A DNA stretch of 64,000 bases from contig VZDJ01007755.1 in NCBI GenBank assembly GCA_008694505.1, forward strand, positions 6,784,936-6,848,935, given 5' to 3'. The notes beneath the pieces are model-generated. The model was not told the origin of the DNA, ran no database searches, and worked only from the letters and a program-made list of their open reading frames with translations. The translations under genes and the position numbers were made by a program. Each line of letters starts with the position of its first letter. Position 1 is the first letter of the stretch. This stretch comes from Cyanoderma ruficeps (lineage: Eukaryota; Chordata; Aves; Passeriformes; Timaliidae). Shown one piece after another: positions 26,958-39,600 of this stretch.

Positions 26958-27593
26958 CTTTTTCTTTTTCTTTTTCTTTTTCTTTTTCTTTTTCTTTTTC
27001 TTTTTCTTTTTCTTTTTCTTTTTCTTTTTCTTTTTCTTTTTCTTTTTCTTTTTCTTTTTCTTTTTCTTTTTCTTTTTCTTTTTCTTTTTCTTTTTCTTTT
27101 TCTTTTTCTTTTTCTTTTTCTTTTTCTTTTTCTTTTTCTTTTTCTTTTTCTTTTTCTTTTTCTTTTTCTTTTTCTTTTTCTTTTTCTTTTTCTTTTTCTT
27201 TTTCTTTTTCTTTTTCTTTTTCTTTTTCTTTTTCTTTTTCTTTTTCTTTTTCTTTTTCTTTTTCTTTTTCTTTTTCTTTTTCTTTTTCTTTTTCTTTTTC
27301 TTTTTCTTTTTCTTTTTCTTTTTCTTTTTCTTTTTCTTTTTCTTTTTCTTTTTCTTTTTCTTTTTCTTTTTCTTTTTCTTTTTCTTTTTCTTTTTCTTTT
27401 TCTTTTTCTTTTTCTTTTTCTTTTTCTTTTTCTTTTTCTTTTTCTTTTTCTTTTTCTTTTTCTTTTTCTTTTTCTTTTTCTTTTTCTTTTTCTTTTTCTT
27501 TTTCTTTTTCTTTTTCTTTTTCTTTTTCTTTTTCTTTTTCTTTTTCTTTTTCTTTTTCTTTTTCTTTTTCTTTTTCTTTTTCTTTTTCTTTTT
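26958..27593. repeat. Perfect hexanucleotide array (CTTTTT)106
   Basis: The array is 636 bases, exactly 106 copies of CTTTTT (AAAAAG on the other strand), and I could see no interruption. It is bounded by a short imperfect T-run and CT motif on the left (26945-26957) and by TTTGTTTCAA on the right. It is wholly homopyrimidine/homopurine with mirror symmetry, which favours triplex (H-DNA) formation. The antisense reading frame through it is alternating Lys-Glu and is not a gene. Such length and purity suggest a recent, unstable expansion or an assembly-inflated array. Confidence 0.97.
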
Positions 27594-30332
27594 GTTTCAA
27601 GAGTACTTTGAACAAAATCAGTTTAAAAAAAAAGAGTAAAGTGAGTGGAAAAATTTATTGAGGCAGGCTGCCCTTGAGTCTTGTCCCCTTATAGAGACAA
27701 GAGGAAATGGTTTCTTCCTTTATATTGAGAGCTAGTGGGGTTTCTTGTTCATACTGGATTTGATGCACACTTTTTGGCCAACATTGTTAATTTAGGGGGA
27801 GATTTATATCGATAAGGACCTCGGTTTTAAGTCTAATGCTAAAACCAAATTTTGATATCAACTGTAATGCAACTTAAACGGGTTTTTTTTGCTTAAGAAC
27901 AGTAAATGGTACATCACTGCAAAATAACTCTGCTAAACAGAACTCATTATTTACCGTAACCAAGAACATGAAAGTAACAAAGGCAAATATGCGTTATTAT
28001 AAGTAATAATTATATGTTGATATCTTAAATTAGATTCCACGTTTCATTTTGCGTCAGAAACCACAGCATTGACTGTATTCTTTTTAAAGGTCATAAAGCA
28101 TCAGCAACTGAAAGCACAGCTACAAGGCAGTTGTGAGGAACTTTTAGCTGAGTTAGTGTTTTGTTCCAGTACAGGGACTTCAAAATCTAAAGGAGGGTGA
28201 CAGTTGCATTTTTCTGTGAGGACCCCTGGGAAGGAATTGTTACTTACTGACAAAGTTTCTTTCCTCTTTTCTCCTGGTTTGTTTTGAATGAAAAGCAAAT
28301 TGACTGCCTTTTGCTCTTTCACCCTTTGTGTAAGGCCAACTCTGACTTTCAGGTTATATTTGTGTAAAAAGTGTAGGAAGAAAGGGTGCTCACCACTTGT
28401 TGAGGGCACATCAAATGGTCTGACAACATGCTGGCACCTTGATGGAGCCTGTTTGCTCCTGTGCTGGATTAAACTGTATCTCACCCAACTGCATCTTGAA
28501 CATCAGTAAATCCTCAAGAGTTCTTAAAATAAGTGAATACCTTAAGAAGAAAACCAACAAGATTTACTTTATTTCTAATGAAGCAGATCACTTCTGACTT
28601 AATATATGACATTGATGTATGGTTGGATCTACTATAATCTGACACTGCTGAGTTGTCAAGATTTATGAGTAAAAAATAGAGCACCAGATCCACAAGACTC
28701 GAGGGAAAATTCCATATTTTGAAACTTTAAACCTGTGTGAAATGAAGAATTTTAAATTGTTTTAAAATGAATGTTGAGGAAAGAATCTCCTTAAATTGTG
28801 CAACATTAAATACCAGAGCCATTTTTGTAAATCACCATAGTAGCTCTTGAAATAAAGTTGAAAAGATTGCAACATTGATTTCATGAGGACTTCATTTTTT
28901 CAGGACTTTGTCAGGTTACAAAGTCAGACACTTTAATGCTGGGAATGGCAGATTTAAGGATGTCTTGATTTTGCTCTTTAGTATGTTGTCATTGGCAGGA
29001 ATTTGAGTGAAACAGAGGATGTGGAATGAGTGATCATGCCATTGCAACTTTATCATTAATGCAGTTGCAAATTGCACCAGAGTAAAACTTTCAGACAACC
29101 TCACATTTGCATTTTTTACATTTTGGTCACATGACTTTCTAACCCAAATAATATTGTTTCAAAAATAATTTTGTGTGTGTGTGTTTTGCTGATTCATTTG
29201 ATCATATCCATGCCATTCATTGCTATTGTCCCTTCGGAGCATCTGAGTCTCTTCAGCATTGCAGCACAGATTTTTCTGCTGTGGAGTTAACACTCCTTTT
29301 TAGTAGCAGGGAGACTTTTGTCATGGTGAATGACGTGAGGACCAAGTCTTGGTGTGGCTAGGAGGATTTTGGGCTCTCTCTTACCAATCCTTTCCTTCGG
29401 ATACTTTGGTACAGGCTGTCATGATGCATGCATTACATTCTACGGATTTTGGACTGAACACGAGAATACCTGTGTTATTATTTTGTCATGATGCCCCATT
29501 GTGTGCTGAGGAACTCAAGCAAAAGTTAAGGCTTTAGTATTTTCTAAACTTTATCTCTGAACAAAAGGCACTTCTCTGTCTCAATATATTTTCTTCTCCT
29601 GAATTCAAAAGATGTCCTGCAGATAATGGAGCTGGTTAAGTTTAGTTAAGGCTAATAATACTCAAACTGTAAATACAGATATTGCGACCAAAATTGCACT
29701 CACATGTACTACAGTTAAACCTACAATTCTAACTAAGAGAAAGCTTATTGTGCATGTATTTATTATCATATATAAAGTTGCTGTGCTAATAGAAATAATT
29801 AAAGAGGTACCTGTTAAATATATGCTTATACTAAGCTTTGTAAAGTTGTATAAATTATTTCAGTTCTAGTAAAACCAGGGGATTTAGTTTACAAATCCTT
29901 AGGGCTCATCCTATAATATTTTTCTTTGCAGCTAGAGATGACTTCACATATATAATAATGAAAGCTCAGAGAAAAAATTATTTTGAAAAGGAAAAATATG
30001 TTACTCAGCAGAATCCATTGGCCTTTTAAGAATGCTTTCTCAGGCAGAGGACTTTCTCAAACAGAACACTACAGTGGAAATACTAAGGTAGCATTCTTAA
30101 ACATGGCTGTGGTTTTATTAACTCTTTTCAGAAATTCAAAATTAAATGTTAATATTTTCTGCAGAATAAAATAATTCTGAATTAAAAAGGAATTTAGAAG
30201 GTTTTGGTTGGAGCAGAGGACTGCAGATTTTCTAGGAACAAGTTTATTACAGCAGAGACAGCCCTTAACCTGCTGCTTCCTACACAGTTGCCTGGGATTC
30301 TAGCAATGCTGGAAGCTCTCGTTTAGAGGTGT

Positions 30333-30356
30333 AAGCGTATTCTGAAGCGTATTCTG
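30333..30356 (+). repeat. 12-bp perfect tandem duplication
   Basis: AAGCGTATTCTG occurs twice head to tail without mismatch. It is a small recent duplication, about 110 bases before the short CR1 fragment. Confidence 0.9.
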
Positions 30357-30467
30357 GTACACTGATGTACCAGGCCTGGAAGTTAATTTTCTACCATTCA
30401 CTCATCAGAATCTTTCCTTATTATTACTACTGGGCTTTTAATGGACCTGTGCAAAGCTAAAAAAAAA

Positions 30468-30532
30468 TATCACAGAATCACAGAATATTCTGAATTGGAG
30501 AGTGTCATAATCTTCAGGTTGTACTATCCTGG
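30468..30532 (-). mobile_element. Very short CR1 3'-end fragment
   Basis: Two ATCACAGA octamers followed by ATATTCTGAATTGGA are the CR1 3' terminus in reverse complement. Similarity fades after about 65 bases. It is either a severely 5'-truncated insertion or an old, decayed one. Confidence 0.75.
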
Positions 30533-31890
30533 GTAAGGAGAAAATGTTTTTAGGAAACATGAGCTTTTCACACACGCTGAGTGTTCAGTCAAGTGTGGGA
30601 GAGGAGAGGAGGAAAGGGCAGTACTGAGTGTTTAAGGAACTCATCTAAGCAAAAGAGCTGGGTCCTTCGTGCTGGTTCAAGAATGTGTTTGTATTTCACC
30701 ATCACTGAACACCAGTTTTTGTTCTGCCAGGACACTCCTTTCTCCCCTTATGTTTTGAGTATTCACCCTACACCGATGCTGAACTTTGAAAAGACAGGTG
30801 AATCGCAACCTTAGCATATCTGTCACTCGGAGTTTTGGGAATTTATATTAGAACAGAAGAAAATATGAAGATACTCTGTAGAACGAAGATTTTCTGACTG
30901 GTCTTGGCTGAAGCTGGATACCATTTGCACCAGTATGGACACCTCAACTATCTCCAGGGAAAAGATGACCAGCTGACTCTTAATGAGAAGGGACATCAGC
31001 GGGTCCTGAAGTACCTGTACTGACAGTGGAGAGGGGGTGCGTGGAATGTGGGATGTGCCCCAGACAGACTAATTTTCACCCCGAGTTCTTTGGGGTGAAT
31101 CAAGAATCTCTGGTTCACAGACCTAGTGTGACAACATTAAGGAAAACATCCAGATTCAGATTTAAATGACAGCAGAGCTATTAGGATCAGGACAGATCAA
31201 CTGAAGCAGTACTAGATGATGTTAAAAGTTATGTGAATGTGGGTTTCCAGAAGTCTTTTTGGTACAGATATCCCTTTTTCAGTGAACTTGCATGACTGTA
31301 GGCGATGTTTACTGGCTCATGGAACAAGCTCCCCATGTTGCAGGGGTTTCTCTGTGAAGTGTCTTAGTCCATGAAAAGTCGTATTGCCTGTTCCATTGCT
31401 GCCTTCATCTGCTGCTTCGCTCACTCATCTTCTGTAGAAAGTCCTGACCTCCTGCAACAGAGACTGAGTTACCCTTTCCTACCAGGAACTTTCTTTTGTG
31501 AAGGTAGAATCCAAAAATGTCAGGAAATCCCTTTTTTGACTGTTATATAGATGTGATCTCATAAGAGAAATGGGGAAAAGTAATATAACCAAAAATAGAT
31601 CATGGTGAGAGAAAGAGCAGAAAGAGGTCTCCATAAATGGATGTCTCCGTAAAGAGATTCTTCAACACAAATTTAATTGTGAAGTAGAACTAGAGAAACA
31701 CTGTGAGATGCTATGTCATCTCTTCTCCCATTCCCCACCCCCCCTTCCTTCTCCATCTCTGAAAAAAATCACTCTTCTCCACATCATAATTTGTTATCTT
31801 GTAAATTGGATGAGAACCTCATTCTTCCTCAACAGCAGATCTTATTTCAGTCCTTATCTGGTGGTTCAATAACTTACGCCTCTAGCCCTT

Positions 31891-31909
31891 AAAAAAAAAA
31901 AAAAAAAAA
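31891..31909 (+). repeat. A19 homopolymer
   Basis: Nineteen consecutive A. No retrocopy body with target-site duplications is evident just upstream, so it is treated as a simple homopolymer. Confidence 0.85.
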
Positions 31910-32908
31910 TCTGATGAGTTTGAAGTACAACGAGCAGACCACTCAGATATGTGATTTTTTTTTTCCCTTTGGGGTCACTCCACGGTACTCCATAAAAATA
32001 ATTCTACTATTTGGGTTTTGGTTTTTCCTCTTCTTGGGGTTGACTGTTTTGCTGAGAAGCTGACAAAAAAATTCTGCTACACAGAAATAGTTAAAAATAA
32101 TTAGCTTAAGATTATTAACCACACAATTGCTGAAGTAATGAAAGGACTTGTTTATACCCTTAAAGGTAGGGAAGAGAAAGGTAAGAGCTGGAATTCCATA
32201 TTTAGTTTGAAATTTCTAGTGATGGCAACATATTTTATATATATGATTATTACTTTTTGGTAAGCCTTGGTATATCTAAACACTTTTCAGTGGGCTAAGG
32301 ATGAAGTTTCATTTTAACTCAGAATTCAATGAGCATCAATTCTTATGGTACAGTTTGTAGAAGATACCGTTTTTACACAGAAGTAGTGCTAAGTCTGTTG
32401 CATTAGATTTTAAAAGGTGAACTTCATTATATTTCTCCTGACAAAGATTTGTATCATCCAGGATACAGAACTGTGACGTTTGTGAAAGAATTAAACAAAT
32501 CTTGTATTTTCTTACCATTTTTTTCCCATTATCCTAGGAAGTAATGCCACCACATGCAAAGTTTGTGGCATTACTCTTGGCAAACTCTTGGTGCTTTATT
32601 ATATGGGCTGAAATACACTCATGAATATCTCATTACATTCTGTGTGCAGCACTTGTATAGGATTGCCAGCGTCTGTCACCAGTCCTTCCTTAATACAGTT
32701 TCCTATTCCTAGTGCCTTGTGTTTAGATTCAGTGCAGCACAAGTACAAGCTGCTGTCTTTTTAGTGTTGAAGTTTTAGTATGTTTCAGCCTTTTTAATGA
32801 TTTTGTTAGTGAACAAAATTGGACTTTATTTTTTCAGATACCACTGTATTTGAAAAAAATCCCTATTATTTCCTCCCTTGAAGTGTTTATAGTACATTGT
32901 GTACTTCC

Positions 32909-32964
32909 TCTATGTATCCAAGTCTCCGAATTAGTTCTCTGTGTATCTGAGTCTTCAAATTAGT
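32909..32964 (+). repeat. Diverged 27-bp duplication
   Basis: Two 27-base copies (32909-32935 and 32938-32964) share the frame TCT.TGTATC..AGTCT and AATTAGT. They differ at about five positions and are separated by two bases. This is an older local duplication. Confidence 0.7.
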
Positions 32965-34622
32965 TTGCATCACCTCTGTTGTAAAACTCCTTTTCTTCCA
33001 CCACTACTCTGAAATTGCCTTTCATACTCAGTGTAACCTATGAATTGGTCCTGCAAGTGAGTCATTCCAAGGTTGTTATTCTTGCCTTATAACTATATTT
33101 AATATAAAATACTATGCTCTGTGTTATGTCCATCTTGTTCAGACGGAGCAGTGTCTGCTGAGATGGAAAAGCAGAATGCAATATCAGAATACATTTAAAT
33201 GTAATAACATCTCTGGAAAATTTCTTTTTATGGTACAGAAATAACAGCTCTTCTGCCATTGTCACTGCTTTGGCTTTTTGAGCCTTGTGGTACCAGAGTA
33301 TTTCAATGACTTGCTTGGCATTGCAGCTTTTAGTGTAGGAAAAATGCCACTGATGTCCAGAGGAGTTTTGCATTCTTCAAGGACTGTGATTTGGCCTCTG
33401 GTGAGCTATATAGCCCTGTCTTAGGAACCCTTTTTCCCTGCATAAAACATAACATAAAATTTAGTGGTTTATCTCTCCTGCACATTTCTTCTATTAACAA
33501 AATGATACACCTGGGGTTAATTTTCAAGATTATTGCATTTTATACTTACTGACCCTAAAGAAATCTTACCGAGAACATTAAATTCATTTTCTACTGAGTG
33601 GTGTTTTTCCTATGAGTACGTTAACCCAATATTAACTATCACGCTTACAACATCGCGTTTTATCTGGCTCTCCTGCACTTGCAAAACTGTGACTGAAGTT
33701 CATTTGAGTTACTCTTTCCTCAAAAAATAATTAGTTTTGTTTTCCCTGTGTAGGGGGTCAATTGAAAGGGAGTTTCATTAGTAAGACAGAGGCCCACACA
33801 AGGTATTAATTTGGGGTCAGAAACAAATGCAATAGTCCCTGTAGGATTCCCACCAGCTCCTTTTCCTGGTAAGTAGGATAAAGAGTGTTGGTAGTTGTAA
33901 GGGAACTTACGCTTAACTTCAGTAGCTGAGGGAAACTCATGCCAGAAAACTTGTTTTTGTTGTAAAATAATTACGTATCTTTCCATCCACATGTTCTCAC
34001 CGGATCTTTCGGAAACATGTGACTCACACGAAGCTGTGGTGCTCTCACAGTGTGATTCAGGCTGCTGCCTGCCTGGGACATCTCGAAGACCAACTGTTAC
34101 TACTTGTAAAAATTTCCTTTTAATGTTTCCTTTAAATCTCCATTTCAAATTCAAAATCCTTGCATAAGTAGATACATGTAATTAAATAATCAGTGTGTTT
34201 TCCTGATACAGGGAGTTTGTTCACCGTTCCTTTGATCTCTCTCTTGACCTTGTTCTATGTTACAGTTTTGTTGCTGTGATCTGCAGCAGACTGTGGGTGT
34301 AGTTGAGTGCTGTGGGGCTGGGTAATGTGAATTAATACTACTCTGCCTGTTGTAGAGTAGCATTCCTTGCAGATACTTCCATGCCCACACAGGATACCTT
34401 TGTGGAAAGATACTCTGCTTTGAAAGCAAATGGACATTACAGCTTTCTAGTCTTTCACACTAAGGTCTTGTCTTAACTGGTGAGCTGCTCTGGTTTGTCG
34501 TGTGGCTACAGGACAAGCACCAAGCAAAGAGGCGGCAAAATTCACATTTAGTTACAATATTAAATGGATTTTAGCCAGTTCTGAAACTGCACTCTAAGAT
34601 TACATGGGGATTTTTCAAAACG

Positions 34623-34652
34623 GAAGATATACTTCCAGAAGATATACTTCAA
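34623..34652 (+). repeat. 15-bp tandem duplication
   Basis: GAAGATATACTTCCA is followed at once by GAAGATATACTTCAA (one mismatch). Simple duplication in intron 1. Confidence 0.9.
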
Positions 34653-36371
34653 ATCCATATGGGTGCTAATGTGTTTGTGTGTGCAACTCTCATGTATATG
34701 TGTACCTTAGGCATATTTTGCAAATAGCCTATATATGCACTATTAATGCAGACAATTCAAGAATGAAATGTCCTAAAATTCACCAGTGGATGTGATTTCA
34801 GTGACAAGTAGTTCTGCTTAAAAAGTAAGATTGAATATGGTTCAGCGTTGGCAGACTTGGCTAACTGGAGTGTATAGCAACCATTCTAGTTTGCAGTAGT
34901 TCTAAGTCTGGCTTTAAAAGTGTTTCAGGAATCATTTTGAAGTAGAAATCTGAGAATATGAGATACACAGAAGGAAATGTTTCTGTCTGTCATGAAAAAT
35001 CTGTATCTAGCTAGAGGCTGCAATGATTGTGAAGAATGATAGTATCACAGATATGCAGTATGCATTTTTGACTGTCAAAATTTGCATATATTTAATGCAT
35101 TGAACTGTTTTAAAAACATTATTCTTAGAATGCTTGTCAAAATATTTTCTATAATGGATGAATTTAAATCTAATTAACATATTCATGTTTTAAAGTTATT
35201 GGCATTTTTTTTGTCCAAAGAAGTGCATAATTTATACTCATATAAATATCTTATAAATACTATATTCAGAGGTAGTATATAGCTCAGGCTTAAATTGAAC
35301 TTGGATGATGTTCAGTCATAATACATCCTATTCATCAATACAACTTTCTGTAGTTGTTCATCAATATTCTTTGAAAGAAGAGGATAAATGTTTTATACCT
35401 ACAACCTATCCATTATAGTTGGGGTTTTTAGTGGTGGAGTAAAAAAAATTTGAGGTAAAGCTGCCTCAGATACTTGTTTTGTGCAGAACTTGTTCTGTGT
35501 GTGCAACACTTATAAATAAAGGTGCAAGAGCAAATAGTTTAGATGTCAGGTAGAGATGACATCTGTATAAGCTTTCTGCTGAGTTCTGAGTAATCTTTTG
35601 TTATGTTCCCCAACAACTCAGTCTAATCAAATACAGGGATGTAAGCGATATCATGTAATAGGTTTTTGGAATCAATAAATATGCCAAGGTTTTGAATTAC
35701 TAGCAGTGTAGATGTGGCTGATAAGCTCAATTGTTGGAAAACTGATCCCATAAAATTGAAAAGTGAGATCTTTAAAAGGAAAAAAATCAGATGAAAGCCA
35801 AATCTTTTATGAAACAGAAATAAAGTGTGGCCAAGTTCTACTTTGCACAAATTTGGACAAATAAGTAACAATATGATAGAAAGAAGTATGCAGCTTAGCA
35901 GTGATACTTTTCAGGATCCAGGTTGTTAACAATGGATAATCGAGAATTCTGGATTAAAGAAATGAGATACTAGTTTTCTCAATCTTCAGAATATCTTCGA
36001 AAAACTGCCTTGGTGTTAATTTTTAAATTAGACACTTAGATTTGATTGTGCCAAAGGTCTGTTTTCTAAACTTAAATACAGGGATAGGAATCTTCCATAA
36101 AACTGGCATGGATGGTTTAGCAGTAGAGATAAGTAACATATGTTTCCTCAAAGTATCCTTTTCTTTGTTCATCTGGCTTGCCAGTGTGCCTTAGTTTTTG
36201 ACTGCCAAGCATCTAAAATTAATGTAACATCTTATTAAAAAGATGGTGAAGTTTATGCATGGTGTGCTAAGCTTGTGCATAACCACTGGTACATAAATTC
36301 CATGTTGAAGGCATCTCTGTGTAGCAAAGATTTTTCTAATGTTGAACACCTGGGACTTCTGGTGTGTGCTG

Positions 36372-36677
36372 CTAGTCTCCCTTGGCTGAGGTTCCTTGTT
36401 GTAACATCCCATTCTTTACTGGATATGGATTGAACTGTGGAGGTTTTGCCCCACTGTTCATCAATGAGTTCACCATCTGTTCCATGGGTGCTGGTATTTC
36501 TGTCTTGGTGACTTTATTTGTACCAGTGCACGATGTGGAGGCTGGCTGAGAGGGGAGCTGTTGGGGTTGAGTGTGTTGTCTGTGCACTTGTTGTGGAGAA
36601 TGGATGGCAGTTTGATGCTTCCTCCCCCACGAGATATATTTTAATGGAATCCCTGTGTATAGTGGCATTTGTACCAC
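36372..36677 (-). other. Gln/Pro-rich antisense reading frame of unknown origin
   Basis: An open frame of about 100 codons runs antisense in TOX intron 1. It has no ATG at its open end (first in-frame ATG codon at 36668-36666) and ends in TAG. The product has a Q/P/S/T-rich middle (QPQQLPSQPAS) and a tail with MNSGAKPPQFNPYPVKNG, unlike the Leu/Phe/Ser-rich chance frames elsewhere in the window. The underlying DNA is visibly more GC-rich than its flanks. I do not recognise the protein. It could be a fragment of a processed retrocopy, a decayed repeat ORF, an exon of an antisense transcript, or chance. No upstream splice acceptor or poly-A tail is convincing. Confidence 0.3.
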
Positions 36678-39600
36678 TGAGACATATTTAATGAAGATAA
36701 TATATTTTGTAACTTTTGCTGTTTTGGTTCAGTACTCATCATTTATTTATATGCTGGTAGCATCCATATTTAGTGCTGTATAAATGAATAACACTGTATT
36801 TAGTAAATATGTACTATAATCATTGTGCTATTTAATTTGGGTCTAATAAGTACTTGCCAGACTAATGTGTAGTCATGTAGTTGGGCAAATGTACAAAAAT
36901 GTCATTAACTTGTTTTGATTTGTGGACAGTGATGTATGTGGCAATGTCTGTGAATACTCCTGCTTTTCTTACACCACAGCTACCTCATTTGCCAAATATG
37001 GCTATGATCCTTTGTCCATGTTAATTGAGAATGGCATCCTTATTCATCATGTGCAGGATTTTTTTCAGCCATTAAAATGCTGTCCAAAGACTACTCAACT
37101 GAGGAAAACTGCAGAATAATGCAGAGTGCTTGTTTATCTGTTGTTGTAAGCCTTCTGTTTTATCTCATTATAATGAATGGGAAAAGGAACTCTTACATGT
37201 GAATACAATGCTGTTGCTAAAAAGCACAAATTCTTTTTGGAACATCAGCATAATTGGACTGGGACTTGCCTGAAATATTTTCATCAGGCATGTCTCTGTT
37301 CAGTGTTTCTTCATCTTTTCTTTGACCTTCTGAAAAATAAGTGAAAAATGAATTAAGATAATTTACATTAGTTGTCAAAAACTGTGTTTATTTCTTTGAT
37401 AATAAAGGTTTCCATTCCTTGATTAAATTTATGTTTATATTTGACATTTTCCAGGGATGCATAAATTCATATGACAGTTAAAGTCTACATACTCCCAGTA
37501 CCTAGTGCCAGGTTGAGTTGAATTTGGACACTTCACATAAATAAAAGTGGTTTTATGTTTCACCTTCATCTGGTAGGTGAGCACTCCACCTTTTCTTGTG
37601 AAACATAATCGGTTTTGACATGGCAAAATTAGATCCTGGCTATTTATTATCTGCTGAAATCAAAAACCATAACTGGGAAAGCATGTGGTAAGTCCGTTGG
37701 AACAGCTTGCATGCAGAGAAGAAAAGAGGAGGCATTCCAATTTTATAAGCTCAAGGTGATTTTCTCTAACACCTAAACCGTTTTAATTAATTACCCTGAA
37801 AGATTGAGTAAATTATTATTTGAATACTTTATGGCATTACATGTTAACATTTCAAGGACAAAGTGCTGTACTTAGCTTTTCAACAATGCTTCATCTGTCA
37901 GAATATATCTTCTGAATTTATGTAGTATACTGCAGTGTAAAGGCTAGTCAGAATTTGAGTACTTTGAAATATTACAAGGAACTGGAGTCAAATGTGATCA
38001 GCTGAAATGGGAACCCTAATATTTATGGAGACCTGATAGGGACCTACAAATTAGGCAAACCAAGAATTAAGATTTTAAAAAATCTTTTCCCTATATTGTT
38101 CTTTTTTTTTTTTTTAATGTGAAGGTAATAATGCAGTGTTATTAAAATGTTGATGGTAATACTGGTATAGGCTTTGCTACTAACAGCATCTCCATGAACT
38201 ACAGCCCTCCATATTTGCAGGGTGAGATGCTCTTTCACTTGCCCTGCTTACACAATATGCAGAGCATCTCAGTTTTCTCCTCCTTTATGACTTCCTCTTT
38301 GGACACTTTAGCTTTGGAAAGAAGGTTTGTGATATGAAATCTTCTTGGTGGATATACCTACGTGTTTGATATAACCTTTTTGAATCAGTGGACTAACTGA
38401 AATATGATAGGTTGTTTAAATGATGTTTGTAACCAAAACATCAGCTGTACTCCACAAATATAATCCTTCTTCCACTGGAAGAGCATACAACCTTTTAGTA
38501 ACTTCAGCCTAGCATCAGTAGATTAGATTAAATCCCCATTTACTGCATTATATTAATATTTTCAATGGCACACTAATCCAAGAAATAAATGTGTCAGTTT
38601 CTATGGCTACCCTGTAATGGCCATGGCCATAAGACTGTGCCTTAAGGCCACATAAAAGACTTAATGTACAGATTGAATAGAAGCACATTATTTATTACTA
38701 AGCTATCAAGCTGAGAAAATTTAGTGATCTCATTTTTTAGATTTGCTCATTTGACCTGGGCCAATTTGCTTGGATGATAATACTGAGTATTTTAAACCAC
38801 AATGTTTTCTCAGTTTTAAGGATAAAGTGATTCACACTAATCTTTCAGAACAATTTTGTGGAATTAATGATTTTTATGCTCCTGTGATACTTACTGATGG
38901 ATCTTTGCATTTTTTGTGGTTTGAAAATTAGGTAAGACTCTTTCAGACTTTAAATGAATGCATTGGAATTCAAGTGTACTGCTGTGCAAAGTAAGAGAGA
39001 TGCTTCTGCTCTCACATCTTCCCCCCAGCCCCATGATATGTTGAGGCATTTGAGCTGTAAATAACTTACCATGAAGTAAGATGGGGTGACCAACAAGAGT
39101 CACAAGGCTTCCTCCTGACACCAGAGAGTCTTTGCTTGTTCAAAGATGGAGCACTGGGACTGCAGTGTTCCGGTATATTTTCCTACCTGAGGACCCACAC
39201 ATGCAGCTTAACTCTCTGAGATGTGTGATACAAATCTCTTCCCCCTCTGCTTGGGATGACTTTAATTACATTGCTCGTACAGTAATAAAACCAGTCACCT
39301 TTGGTGTACATTAATCCCCACCACAACTTGGCTTCCAGCAGCGGTGGTGGTGTGCATAAGTGGAGGGAGAAGGTGCAGTCCAGGGCATTTCTGTGCTCAT
39401 TCATACTAGAAGGATCAGAGTCCTTAGAGATGGATTACAGGGCTAAAATACCCAGGAGACCTCTTTGGCTGCAAACAAACGTAAAATGACTGGAGGGACT
39501 GTTATTAGAGAAGGTCTGGGGTCAGAGCCCTCAAGTGCTTACCTAGCAGATGGGAGATGGTGGGAGAAAGGAGGCAGAGTATTGTGAGAAGGGTTTCCTT

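Larger units (their letters stand above)
27594..36371 (+). other. TOX intron 1, segment between hexamer array and Q/P-rich frame
   Basis: Mostly unique AT-rich sequence with the short CR1 piece, the A19 run and three small tandem duplications listed separately. A somewhat GC-richer patch at 30898-31130 has a 41-codon open frame (from YHLHQYGHLNYLQGK to KYLY) without an ATG. It is too short to call. Confidence 0.55.

Noticed and set aside
26941..27615. 224-codon Lys-Glu repeat frame on the minus strand
   Set aside because: It is only the translation of the CTTTTT hexamer array.
30898..31023. 41-codon frame with a protein-like look (HQYGHLNYLQGKDDQL)
   Set aside because: No ATG, bounded by stops on both sides, and too short to separate from chance. 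Noted in the segment entry only.
31880..31909. A19 run as the tail of a processed retrocopy
   Set aside because: No gene-like body upstream and no flanking duplication could be seen.
33720..34154. 144-codon minus-strand frame
   Set aside because: No recognisable domain, no neighbouring splice or promoter signals, and a composition like other chance frames. Could be revisited if homology appears.
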